Source: Streptomyces diastatochromogenes (lineage in GTDB: Bacteria > Actinomycetota > Actinomycetes > Streptomycetales > Streptomycetaceae). Taken from it: a stretch of 64,000 bases of DNA. The notes under the pieces were generated by a model that was not told where the DNA came from, searched no databases, and worked only from the letters and a program-made list of their open reading frames with translations. The stretch is from the NCBI RefSeq assembly GCF_002242805.1, contig NZ_MCGQ01000052.1, positions 124,001 through 188,000 on the forward strand, read 5' to 3'. Below, piece after piece: positions 1-8,062 of this stretch. The translations under genes and the position numbers were made by a program. Each line of letters starts with the position of its first letter. Position 1 is the first letter of the stretch.

Positions 1-271
1 CGAGGGCCAGCGCCATGGCACCGAGCGAGTGGCCGATCGCCAACTCCGGGCTCCCGGGCAGGGTTTCCACCAGGTCGTCGGCCCAGATCTCGGCGCCGTA
101 CTCCCCCCGGCCGCTCGCGCCGTGCCCGCGCAGGTCCACGCCGACGACCCGGTAGCCCTTGTCCGCCAGGGCCGGCGCGACCCGGCGCCAGGTCCGGTGG
201 TCGGACATGATCCCGTGGACCAGGACGGCGACCCGGTCCCCGGTCCCCCACTCACGGGTGTGCAGCTTCAT
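1..271 (-). CDS. alpha/beta hydrolase, N-terminal part (gene runs off the left edge)
   Basis: The minus-strand frame starts with ATG at 271 (MKLHTREWGTGDR) and stays open to base 1, giving about 90 residues. It contains an oxyanion-hole-like HG (VLVHGIMSDHRTW), the strand-turn VVGVDLRGHGASG, and the start of the nucleophile elbow (IGHSLGAMA) with the catalytic Ser. This is the usual order in alpha/beta-fold hydrolases. A purine-rich GAGAGAGG lies just before the ATG. The acid and His members of the triad would lie beyond the window. Substrate cannot be inferred. Confidence 0.85.
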   Translation of the reverse strand, partial: MKLHTREWGTGDRVAVLVHGIMSDHRTWRRVAPALADKGYRVVGVDLRGHGASGRGEYGAEIWADDLVETLPGSPELAIGHSLGAMALAL

Positions 272-381
272 CGACACGCCTCTCTCGTCAGGAGTCCACA
301 CGATCCTTTCGTCGCACCGGCCCCTGATCCAGCCGTTTTCGGCCGTGGCGGGCGCTCTTCCCGTGGAAATCGGCCGGTGAC

Positions 382-1590
382 TCACAGCGGGGAGTGGGCC
401 ACCACCGTCACATAGGCGCCGTACAGCAGGGACACGACGGCCAGGGCGCCACCGACGAACAGGGCCTGGGCCGGTCGCACCCGCCAGGTGCGGGCGAGGG
501 CACGCGCCGGAGGGATCAGCAGGGGGAAGACCGGCAGCAGGAAACGCGGCTTGGACGAGAACGAGCCCGAGCCGCCGACCACGAGCAGCACCAGCACGCC
601 CGCGAAGACGATCAGGGCGAGCGGGGCGCGGTCCAGGCAGAGCAGCCCGAAGAGGACGACACTGATCGCGACGATCATCAGGGCGGCCGGGTAGACGAAG
701 CCGCCGCCGTGCAGGAGCAGCGCTCTGATGAAGCGCACGGCACCGGCGCCGAAGTCGAAGCGCGAGTCCCAGGCGCTCTGGATCTTGAAGTACCCCCCCA
801 GCAGGTCGCCGGTCCGCAGCCCCACCCACAGGACGTAGGCGAGCCAGCCCAGCGGGGCGAGCAGGGCGCCGGCCCACAGGGTCGCGGGCACCCGGCCGCG
901 CTGCCGCAGCACCTCCTGCGCGGCGGCGAGGCCGACGGCCGCCGCCACCGCGAACCCGGTCGGCCGGGACAGGCCCGCCAGCGCGGCCAGCGAACCGGCC
1001 CACAGCCAGCGGCCCTTGAGCACGCAGTACAGGGACCAGACGGCGAGCGCGGCGAAGAGGGACTCGGTGTAGGCGATGGTCAGCTCGACGGAGTGCGGCA
1101 GGACGGCCCACAGTCCGACCAGGGCGGTGGCGACGGCACGCCCGTACAGGTGGTGGCCGAGGACGTAGACGCCGTACGCGGCCGCGCCGGCGGCGGCCCA
1201 GGCGATCAGCAGCCCGGCCTGGCCGGGGCTGAGCGGGAGGACCGTGGTCAGGGCCCGGATGAGCCCGGGGTAGAGCGGGAAGAACGCCCAGTCGGCCTGC
1301 ACCCCGCCGCTCGGGGTGATCCAGATGAGGTGCCCGTAGCCATGGGTGGCGATGTGCAGGTACCAGCGGGAGTCCCAGGAGTGGGCCAGGCTCCTGACCA
1401 GCGGGTGTCCGGTGAGGTGGTTGGCGACGATCACGACGAGGATCCCGGCGGTCCGGACCGCCGCGAACAGTGCGAGGGCCTGCAGGGCGCCTTCGGGGAT
1501 CCGGTGCCGGGCGACGAGGGGCAGCGCGGGGCGGCGGAAGGGACGGGACGGGGCGGCCGGCTCGGGCCGGGGTACGGAGGACGTGCTCAC
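382..1590 (-). CDS. PIG-V-like integral membrane glycosyltransferase
   Basis: The 402-residue protein has a short basic N-terminus followed by roughly ten hydrophobic segments. WDSRWYLHIATHGYG (about residues 71-85) and AFFPLYPGLIR (about 101-111), with YTESLFAALAVWSLY and LAGLSRPTG further on, are the conserved features of actinobacterial PIG-V-type mannosyltransferases. These GT-C enzymes use a lipid-linked sugar donor on the outer face of the membrane. The start is GTG at 1590 with only a poor ribosome site, so a leaderless transcript is possible. It diverges from the GAPDH gene. The acceptor is unknown; family assignment is good, but mannose specificity is an inference. Confidence 0.85.
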   Translation of the reverse strand: MSTSSVPRPEPAAPSRPFRRPALPLVARHRIPEGALQALALFAAVRTAGILVVIVANHLTGHPLVRSLAHSWDSRWYLHIATHGYGHLIWITPSGGVQADWAFFPLYPGLIRALTTVLPLSPGQAGLLIAWAAAGAAAYGVYVLGHHLYGRAVATALVGLWAVLPHSVELTIAYTESLFAALAVWSLYCVLKGRWLWAGSLAALAGLSRPTGFAVAAAVGLAAAQEVLRQRGRVPATLWAGALLAPLGWLAYVLWVGLRTGDLLGGYFKIQSAWDSRFDFGAGAVRFIRALLLHGGGFVYPAALMIVAISVVLFGLLCLDRAPLALIVFAGVLVLLVVGGSGSFSSKPRFLLPVFPLLIPPARALARTWRVRPAQALFVGGALAVVSLLYGAYVTVVAHSPL

Positions 1591-1735
1591 TCTCCGACCT
1601 TGGTCACGTCACTGCGGGCGTGCAATCCGCGACCCGGCTTTCTTACGGTCTTCCACCCTGATTCAGGACCCCCGTAAAGATCCAGAACCGGGTGTTGTTA
1701 TCATCTGAGCGCTGCCTAGCTCGAAAGATGGATCT

Positions 1736-3181
1736 GTGACTGTCAACGACGACTCGTTCACCAACTGGAAGAACCGCGAGGAGATCGCGGAGTCGATGAT
1801 CCCGATCATCGGGAAGCTGCACCGCGAGCGGGACGTGACGGTCCTGCTGCACAGCCGCTCCCTGGTGAACAAGTCGGTGGTCAGCATCCTGAAGACGCAC
1901 CGCTTCGCCCGGCAGATCGCCGGCGAGGAGCTGTCGGTCACCGAGACCCTTCCCTTCCTGCAGACCCTCACCACCCTCGATCTCGGCCCGTCCCAGATCG
2001 ACATCGGCATGCTCGCCGCCACCTACAGGAACGACGACCGCGGTCTGTCGGTGGCAGAGTTCACCGCCGAGGCCGTCGCCGGCGCCACGGGTGCCAACAA
2101 GATCGAGCGCGGTGCCGGCCGCGACGTCGTCCTGTACGGCTTCGGCCGCATCGGCCGCCTCGTCGCCCGCCTGCTGATCGAGAAGGCCGGCTCCGGCAAC
2201 GGCCTGCGCCTGCGCGCCATCGTCGTCCGCGGTGGCGGTGAGGCGGACCTCGTCAAGCGCGCCTCGCTGCTGCGCCGCGACTCGATCCACGGCCAGTTCA
2301 ACGGCACCATCACCGTCGACGAGGCGACCAGCACGATCGTCGCCAACGGCAACGCGATCAAGGTGATCTACGCCAACGACCCCACCGAGGTCGACTACAC
2401 GGCGCACGGCATCAAGGACGCCATCCTCATCGACAACACCGGCAAGTGGCGCGACCGCGAGGGCCTCTCCAAGCACCTGCGCCCCGGTATCGACAAGGTC
2501 GTCCTGACCGCCCCGGGCAAGGGCGACGTCCCGAACATCGTGCACGGCGTCAACCACGACACGATCAAGCCGGACGAGCAGATCCTGTCCTGCGCCTCCT
2601 GCACCACCAACGCGATCGTGCCGCCGCTGAAGGCGATGGACGACGAGTACGGCGTGCTGCGCGGCCACGTGGAGACCGTCCACTCCTTCACCAACGACCA
2701 GAACCTGCTGGACAACTACCACAAGGCCGACCGCCGCGGCCGTTCCGCGCCGCTCAACATGGTGATCACCGAGACCGGTGCCGCCTCCGCCGTCGCCAAG
2801 GCGCTGCCGGACCTCAAGGCCCCGATCACCGGCAGCTCGATCCGCGTCCCCGTCCCGGACGTCTCGATCGCCATCCTGAGCCTGCGCCTGGGCCGTGAGA
2901 CCACCCGCGACGAGGTCCTCGACTACCTCCGCGACGTCTCGCTGAACTCGCCGCTGAAGCGCCAGATCGACTTCACCACCGCCCCCGACGCCGTCTCCAT
3001 GGACTTCGTCGGCTCGCGCCACGCCTCGATCGTCGACGCCGGCGCGACCAAGGTCGACGGCGACAACGCGATCCTCTACCTCTGGTACGACAACGAGTTC
3101 GGCTACTCCTGCCAGGTCGTCCGGGTCGTCCAGCACGTCTCGGGCGTCGAGTACCCGACGTACCCGGCTACGGCGGTCTGA
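1736..3181 (+). CDS. gap2: glyceraldehyde-3-phosphate dehydrogenase with N-terminal extension
   Basis: Phosphorylating GAPDH, converting glyceraldehyde-3-phosphate, phosphate and NAD(P)+ to 1,3-bisphosphoglycerate. The 481-residue product is about 140 longer than classical GAPDH. The extra part is an N-terminal, mostly helical region (residues 1 to about 125) ahead of the Rossmann motif VVLYGFGRIGRLVARLL. The active site is ASCTTNA with catalytic Cys at residue 289, followed by VHSFTNDQNLLDNYHKADRR and a C-terminal WYDNEFGYS. The long form is known in streptomycetes (gap2) and other bacteria. GTG 1736 is chosen because the nearby ATG at 1728 runs straight into a stop. Codon bias is strong, consistent with good expression. 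A strong hairpin follows the gene. Confidence 0.93.
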   Translation: MTVNDDSFTNWKNREEIAESMIPIIGKLHRERDVTVLLHSRSLVNKSVVSILKTHRFARQIAGEELSVTETLPFLQTLTTLDLGPSQIDIGMLAATYRNDDRGLSVAEFTAEAVAGATGANKIERGAGRDVVLYGFGRIGRLVARLLIEKAGSGNGLRLRAIVVRGGGEADLVKRASLLRRDSIHGQFNGTITVDEATSTIVANGNAIKVIYANDPTEVDYTAHGIKDAILIDNTGKWRDREGLSKHLRPGIDKVVLTAPGKGDVPNIVHGVNHDTIKPDEQILSCASCTTNAIVPPLKAMDDEYGVLRGHVETVHSFTNDQNLLDNYHKADRRGRSAPLNMVITETGAASAVAKALPDLKAPITGSSIRVPVPDVSIAILSLRLGRETTRDEVLDYLRDVSLNSPLKRQIDFTTAPDAVSMDFVGSRHASIVDAGATKVDGDNAILYLWYDNEFGYSCQVVRVVQHVSGVEYPTYPATAV

Positions 3182-3204
3182 CGCCGGGGACCCGTGTGAC
3201 ACGT

Positions 3205-3238
3205 GCGGCCGCCGACCGGGGTTCCGGTCGGCGGCCGC
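3205..3238. terminator. bidirectional hairpin terminator between gap2 and the collagenase gene
   Basis: A perfect 15-bp GC-rich stem (3205-3219 with 3224-3238) closes a 4-base loop. It lies between the two convergent stop codons at 3181 and 3258, so it can end transcription from both sides. There is no T-run, as is usual in Streptomyces. Confidence 0.8.
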
Positions 3239-3257
3239 TGTGCTCGGGCGCGGGCGG

Positions 3258-5195
3258 TCAGGCCGCTGACGGCCTGGCGCAGGCGCCCGCGGCGCACGCC
3301 GTGAGCCACTGGTCGAAGTCGGCGTCGTAGCGGGTGCCGATGCCGTCGTGGTAGACGGCGTATCCGCCGGTGTAGTCACCCACGCGGAAGCGGGCGAGCA
3401 TGCGCTGGGCGTCGTCGGGGTGCCGCTCGGACATGTAGCGCACGGCGAGGTAGCCCCACGGGTAGGTGCGGGTCACGTCGCTGTTGGCGTAGGTGTTCTC
3501 GAACAGGGTGCTCAGCTTGTACGTGTGCTTGGCGGCCTCCTGGATCGCCTGGTCGTCGGCGAGGCCCCGGTAGCTGTAGGAGACGTACTCGGCGAGGCCC
3601 TCGATCCACCACACGTCCGGCACCGAGGTCTGCTGGGTGAAGTCGCCCTTCATGTCGTCGCGGGCGTCGAGGAAGTGCGTGTACTCGTGGTTGAGGTTCC
3701 AGATGCGGGCCACGAAGCCGTCGTCGTAGTTCTTCTGGTACATGATCGACGTGACGCGGTTGGCCGGGTCGGACGGGTCGCCGTCGAGGGTCATGCCGCC
3801 GTTGTCGGTGCTGATGCCGTAGATCGGGCCGGCGTAGGTCTGGTAGTCGGTCCGGCTGGCGAAGACCACCAGCTGGATCGTGGACACGTACTGGCCGGGT
3901 ATCGCTCCGTCGGCCTTGACCAGGCCACGGAAGTAGGTGCTCTGGTTCAGCACGCTGGCGCAGGCGGCGTCGAGGTCGGTGGCGGTCAGGGACTGGGCGA
4001 GGATGCTGACGTTCGCGTCGCAGTGCCGGGTGACCGGCAGGACGGCCTTGGTGAGCTTCGCCGGCAGGTCGCAGACGTCGTAGTACGCGCAGTCGGCGCC
4101 GTCGTAGGAGTTGGCCTGCGTGGCCACGGCGACCCAGAGTCCGGCCGTCGGTCCGGTGATCCCGGTCCGGTCCAGCAGGTCCTTGGTCAATGGCCGGACG
4201 GTCTCCCGCAGTTCCGGGTGCTCGACGTAACGGGCCAGGTTCATCCCGGCGTTGGAGTCCAGGAAGGCCAGGTCGGTGCCGAGCTGGTCGGTGTTGGCCA
4301 GCGCGAAGTCGTACAGGGTGTCGACGATGCGCGGGTCGGCGTCGACCGCCTGCACGTACGCCGGGTTCCAGTTGCCGCGCCACAGGGGCGTGTAGACGTC
4401 GTTGACGGCCCTGATCATGCTGTCGATCGCGTCGTACGAGCTGTCGTAGTCGTACAGCAGCCGCCGGTAGACGTCCAGGTAGCGGCCCTGCTGATCGGCG
4501 CTGTCGGTGAGGATGACCGTCTCGCCGAGGACGTCACCGTTCGCAGCCGTCACGTCCCGGGAGTGGGCGCGGGCGAAGAAGGAGTCCAGGCCGCCCGTGA
4601 CGGCGGTGGTGAGACGCGAGGTGTACGACCCCACGTCCCCAGGGTGGTTGAACTGCACGTAGTAGCCGGCGCGCAGGAAGAGGACCAGCTGCAGCAGGCT
4701 GCCGGAGTTGTCGCCCCGGTACTGCCCGGCCGTGCGCGTGAAAGCGTTCGCCACGGTGAGCATCTGCGCCTGGCGGAAGATGTCGTGCCCGTCCCTGCCG
4801 GTGACCGAGAAGAGGGTGTTCACGCAGTCCGTGGAGGAGGTCTTCACGAACGAGACGAGGGCGGCTCCGGTACGGCCGCCGAAGTCGGCCGGAGTGCAGG
4901 AGGCCCCCTTGGCCACCCCGTGCGGGGCGGTTTCCATGCTCCGGGTGAACGTCGGGGCGTGGGGCGGGAGTTGGGCGGGGCTGAGCCGCCTCGCCTGGGC
5001 CGCGGGGCGTTCGGTGGCACCGGTGGTCGCGCCGGTGGGGGGTGGTACCGGGGTGTGTCTGCCGGGTGTGCGGGCGGCCGTACCGGCATGCGGCTGGGGT
5101 GCTGCCAGCGCCGGGGTGGACAGCAGGCCGGCCACGGTGACACAGACGGCGGCGGCACCGGCCATGCGTCTGGGCAGCGCGAAGCGATAGCGCAT
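3258..5195 (-). CDS. secreted M9-type collagenase
   Basis: Zinc metalloprotease of the collagenase (M9) family, acting outside the cell. The N-terminus has arginines, a hydrophobic core and an ALA-A cleavage site near residue 31. A Pro/Thr/Ala-rich linker follows, then an M9N-like region and the catalytic domain. The zinc site is HEYTH (residues 503-507) in WNLNHEYTHFLDARDD, and the downstream WWIEGLAEYVSY supplies the third ligand Glu. At 645 residues it lacks the C-terminal PKD and collagen-binding modules found in clostridial enzymes. ATG 5195 has a GGAGG site upstream. It converges on gap2. Family assignment is firm; true collagen activity is inferred. Confidence 0.9.
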   Translation of the reverse strand: MRYRFALPRRMAGAAAVCVTVAGLLSTPALAAPQPHAGTAARTPGRHTPVPPPTGATTGATERPAAQARRLSPAQLPPHAPTFTRSMETAPHGVAKGASCTPADFGGRTGAALVSFVKTSSTDCVNTLFSVTGRDGHDIFRQAQMLTVANAFTRTAGQYRGDNSGSLLQLVLFLRAGYYVQFNHPGDVGSYTSRLTTAVTGGLDSFFARAHSRDVTAANGDVLGETVILTDSADQQGRYLDVYRRLLYDYDSSYDAIDSMIRAVNDVYTPLWRGNWNPAYVQAVDADPRIVDTLYDFALANTDQLGTDLAFLDSNAGMNLARYVEHPELRETVRPLTKDLLDRTGITGPTAGLWVAVATQANSYDGADCAYYDVCDLPAKLTKAVLPVTRHCDANVSILAQSLTATDLDAACASVLNQSTYFRGLVKADGAIPGQYVSTIQLVVFASRTDYQTYAGPIYGISTDNGGMTLDGDPSDPANRVTSIMYQKNYDDGFVARIWNLNHEYTHFLDARDDMKGDFTQQTSVPDVWWIEGLAEYVSYSYRGLADDQAIQEAAKHTYKLSTLFENTYANSDVTRTYPWGYLAVRYMSERHPDDAQRMLARFRVGDYTGGYAVYHDGIGTRYDADFDQWLTACAAGACARPSAA

Positions 5196-5343
5196 CGGGA
5201 TTCCTCCACGAAGGGATGCGCCTCGGTGGGGTGTTGAGGCGTGTGAGGCACTGTCTCAGCGCGTCACCCGCACAACAATGGCGTGTGACATAGCACATGG
5301 CACTGCGCGCCCATAACACCCCGGCACGCTGTGGCGGCGACCG

Positions 5344-6297
5344 CTACGCCCCGGCGATGCTCCAGGTGCGCGACGCCCAGGTCCTCAAGTGCGGTGCCTG
5401 GGCGACCAGATCGCGATAGGCGCCGAGGGCCGACTGGAAGAGCGTCTCCACGACGTCGGCGGTGACCGTGTCGGGGCGCCAGGCCAGCACATAACGGCAC
5501 CACAGCGGCGATCCGGCCAGCGGCTTGACGGTGACGTGCGGGATCGGGCGCAGCGTCGGCTGCACCAGGGACACCCCGAGGCCGTCGGCGATCATGCTCT
5601 GCAGCTGGGTCTGGTCCCCGAGGAACTCGTGCACGGCGACCGGGGTGAACCCGGCCGCCGCGCAGGCGTCGTAGAACACGCCGGGCCAGCCGGCGCCGTC
5701 GTCCGGGGTCACGAACCAGTCGTCCTCGGCCAGGTCGGCCAGCTGCACCTGGGCGGACTGACGCAGCCGGTGGCGCGAGGGCAGGGCGACGAACGTCGGC
5801 TCGGTGACGATGCCGCGGTGTTGCACGGCGGTCGAGTGCCGCAGCTCCATGCCCGGGTAGTCGGCGGCGATGGCCGCGTCGACCGCGCCCTCCTCCAGCA
5901 ACTCGACGATCCGCGAGGAGGCGTAGACGCTGGTCACGGCGAGGGACAGCTCCGGCAGCCGGGTGCGGACGCGGGACACCGTGCCCGAGAGCATGGGCGA
6001 GTTGGTCGCGGCCACGCGCAGCGTACGGCGCGGCCGGGCGGCGGCGGGGCGGTGGCCGATGGCGTCGACGCGGGCCAGCACGTCCCGGGCCTGCGCGACC
6101 ACCTCGGTGCCGTACCGGGTGGGCCGCACTCCGCTCGCGCTCCGTTCGAAGAGCGGCTCGCCCAGGTGGCGCTCGATGCGTCTGAGCTGCGTGCTCACGG
6201 CGGGCTGCGAGTACCCGAGGTGCGCTGCGGCACGGCCCACGCTGCCCGCGTCGGCGATCGCGCACAGCACCCGCAGGTGCCGAAGCTCCAGCTCCAT
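5344..6297 (-). CDS. LysR-family transcriptional regulator
   Basis: The 317-residue protein begins MELELRHLRVLCAIADAGSV, a typical LysR winged-helix N-terminus, with the recognition region GYSQPAVSTQLRRIERHLG around residues 29-48. The remainder fits the periplasmic-binding-like effector domain. The frame is open further upstream, but ATG 6297 is preferred because the LysR fold starts there and a GGGGAG site precedes it. It lies on the same strand as, and 190 bp downstream of, the imine-reductase-like gene, so the two could be related in control. The effector is unknown. Confidence 0.9.
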   Translation of the reverse strand: MELELRHLRVLCAIADAGSVGRAAAHLGYSQPAVSTQLRRIERHLGEPLFERSASGVRPTRYGTEVVAQARDVLARVDAIGHRPAAARPRRTLRVAATNSPMLSGTVSRVRTRLPELSLAVTSVYASSRIVELLEEGAVDAAIAADYPGMELRHSTAVQHRGIVTEPTFVALPSRHRLRQSAQVQLADLAEDDWFVTPDDGAGWPGVFYDACAAAGFTPVAVHEFLGDQTQLQSMIADGLGVSLVQPTLRPIPHVTVKPLAGSPLWCRYVLAWRPDTVTADVVETLFQSALGAYRDLVAQAPHLRTWASRTWSIAGA

Positions 6298-6486
6298 CCG
6301 TCCACTCCCCGTTTCGTCCCACGACCGGCTCCCGGACATTGTCCGTCTCCCGGGAAACCCATGCTCACGGCATCCGCCGGCCGTGGTCGCGACCGGCGGA
6401 CGGAAGCGTTCCATCGCACCGGCGCGCGCACAAGTCGCGGCTCCGGGCCCGTTACGTTCCGTAGGCCGGCCGTCACCCCCGGGGTG

Positions 6487-7374
6487 TCAGTGCCGGCCGA
6501 GTACCTCCGCGACCCGGATGAACCCGTCCGTGCCGTGGCCCAGACCGATGACCCGGCGGGCCATGCCCTCCGCCGCGCGCATCACGCCGGCGTCGATGCC
6601 GTGGGCCTCGGAGACGGCGACGACGTGGGTCATGGTCGAGACGGCCGAGGTGATGGGGTTGATCGCCCCGGAGTAGCTGCCGCTGTCGGCGTCCTCGGCG
6701 AACTCCGCGAAGAGCGGCGGCAGGATGGCGCCGATGCCCTGGGCGAAGGGTGCCAGTTCCCGGGCGGTGACTCCCTCCGCCCGGGCGATCGCCACGGCGT
6801 GCGCGTAGCCCGCCATCGCGGTCCAGAAGATGTCGAGCAGCGCGACGTCGTAGGTGGCCGCCCGTCCGATCTCCTCACCGAGGTGGGTGTGCGTGCCGCC
6901 CAGGGCCTCCAGCACGGGCAGGTGCTCATCGAAGAGGTCCTGCGGACCGCTGTGCAGGAACACGGCCTCGGGCGTGCCGATGCTCGGTGCGGGCGTCATG
7001 ATCGCGCCGTCCAGGTAGCGGATGCCGTGGGCGGTCGCCCAGCCCGCCGTGCCCCGGGCGCGGTCCGGGGTGTCGGCGGTGAGGTTGACGACGGTACGGC
7101 CCTTCAGGGCCCGGGTGACCGCGTCCTGGCGCAGGACGGCGTCGGCCGCGTCGTAGTTCACCAGGCAGACGACGATCAGATCGCTCGCGGCGACGGCCTC
7201 CTCGGCGGTCGCGGCGCCGGCCGCGCCCTGTCCGATCAGTTCGCGGTCCCTGCCCGGCGTGCGGTTCCAGACCGTGGTCCGCAGTCCGGCCTCGAGGAAG
7301 GCGCCGGCCAGCGAGCGGCCCATCGGGCCGAGACCGAGCACGGTGACCGTGGAGTGTCCGGATGGAATAGACAT
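6487..7374 (-). CDS. imine-reductase-like NADPH-dependent oxidoreductase
   Basis: 295-residue member of the 6-phosphogluconate/beta-hydroxyacid dehydrogenase superfamily. The Rossmann motif GLGPMGRSLAGAFL with WNRTP after the second strand indicates NADP(H) preference. LDGAIMTPAPSIG and the long interdomain helix ending in FWTAMAGYAHAVAIARAEGV match Streptomyces imine reductases and related NAD-binding proteins. Such enzymes reduce cyclic imines; the physiological substrate is usually unknown. ATG 7374 has GGGAG upstream. It is divergent from an HxlR regulator 67 bp away, which probably controls it. Confidence 0.85.
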   Translation of the reverse strand: MSIPSGHSTVTVLGLGPMGRSLAGAFLEAGLRTTVWNRTPGRDRELIGQGAAGAATAEEAVAASDLIVVCLVNYDAADAVLRQDAVTRALKGRTVVNLTADTPDRARGTAGWATAHGIRYLDGAIMTPAPSIGTPEAVFLHSGPQDLFDEHLPVLEALGGTHTHLGEEIGRAATYDVALLDIFWTAMAGYAHAVAIARAEGVTARELAPFAQGIGAILPPLFAEFAEDADSGSYSGAINPITSAVSTMTHVVAVSEAHGIDAGVMRAAEGMARRVIGLGHGTDGFIRVAEVLGRH

Positions 7375-7441
7375 GACTCAACTCCCGTATAGGTAAAAGC
7401 AAGCAGAAAAACGGACCAGGCAGAGGACCGGAGAGGACCAG

Positions 7442-7792
7442 ATGACGCGCAGCCGTGCCCAGGATCCGAACGTGTGCGGAGTGACCGCCGCGATCGCCGT
7501 GATCGACGGCAAGTGGAAGACCTCGCTGCTGTGGCTGCTGGAGTCCGGCCCGCACCGGCCGGGCGAACTGCGGCGCCGGCTGCCGGGGCTCAGCGAGAAG
7601 GTGCTGACTCAGGCGCTGCGCGAGATGGAGTCGGACGGGCTGGTGCACCGGGAGGTGCACGACGTGCTGCCGCCGAAGACCGTGTACTCGCTGACCGGGT
7701 TCGGCCGCGACCTGGCCGAGGCCCTGGGCCCCCTGTCCGACTGGGGCCACCGCCGCCTGGATCGGCTCGTCGCGTCCCGGCCGGCCTCCTGA
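7442..7792 (+). CDS. HxlR-family (DUF24) transcriptional regulator
   Basis: 116 residues covering one winged-helix domain. CGVTAAIAVIDGKWKTSLLW at the start, the recognition-helix region LPGLSEKVLTQALREMESDGLV, and the wing YSLTGFGRDL are all typical HxlR features. The N-terminal Cys is at the position that senses redox or electrophiles in some DUF24 members such as YodB. The gene is divergent from the imine-reductase-like gene. GGAGAGGACC upstream of ATG provides the ribosome site. Sensing of aldehydes or quinones is possible but is inference only. Confidence 0.9.
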   Translation: MTRSRAQDPNVCGVTAAIAVIDGKWKTSLLWLLESGPHRPGELRRRLPGLSEKVLTQALREMESDGLVHREVHDVLPPKTVYSLTGFGRDLAEALGPLSDWGHRRLDRLVASRPAS

Positions 7793-7881
7793 CGCACTGT
7801 CACCCGCACCTCCCCGCTCCCCCGTCCGGCAGCCCCTGACCTCGGAGAACAGCCTCTCCCGGTGCGGCGGGGCTGCCAAGT

Positions 7882-7899
7882 ACCCACAAAAAAGTGGGT
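7882..7899. promoter_or_regulatory. perfect inverted repeat, possible HxlR-type operator
   Basis: ACCCAC-A6-GTGGGT is a perfect 6-bp inverted repeat around an A tract, 90 bp after the HxlR stop. Its shape (two short arms with a homopolymer centre) resembles DUF24/HxlR operators such as the YodB TACT-N7-AGTA site. No start codon lies close on either side, so it could instead be a weak terminator. Confidence 0.35.
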
Positions 7900-7912
7900 G
7901 TTCGCGAGCTGA

Positions 7913-7984
7913 CCTCCGGGTCGCTGCCGTCCTCCGGGGCGCGGCCGGCCTCCGGGGCGCGGCCGGCCTCCGGTTCGCCGCCGG
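7913..7984. repeat. four tandem 18-bp units upstream of the GH51 gene
   Basis: Four consecutive 18-base units begin with CCTCCGG at 7913, 7931, 7949 and 7967. The middle two are identical and the outer two are degenerate. The block ends 12 bases before a TTGACG promoter-like hexamer. It is not in a convincing gene; the period of 18 would translate as a 6-residue repeat, but no start with a ribosome site precedes it. Confidence 0.6.
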
Positions 7985-7995
7985 CCCCCGCTCTC

Positions 7996-8035
7996 TTGAC
8001 GCGACCGCCCCTTGATGCGAGCTTTTTTATCGATA
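7996..8035 (+). promoter_or_regulatory. putative promoter and CG-centred operator of the GH51 operon
   Basis: TTGACG at 7996-8001 is a plausible -35. The 8-bp palindrome TATCGATA (8028-8035) lies just after where a weak -10 (about 8019-8024) would sit. A CG-centred palindrome near the transcription start is the usual position for a LacI operator, and a LacI gene closes this operon at 10891. The -10 assignment is weak. Confidence 0.4.
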
Positions 8036-8062
8036 CAAAGGATCTCGGATTGGAGTACCGCC

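Noticed and set aside
3348..5237. 629-residue open frame antisense to the collagenase gene
   Set aside because: Val/Gly/Asp/His-rich composition without motifs; the opposite strand has a signal peptide and HEYTH zinc site.
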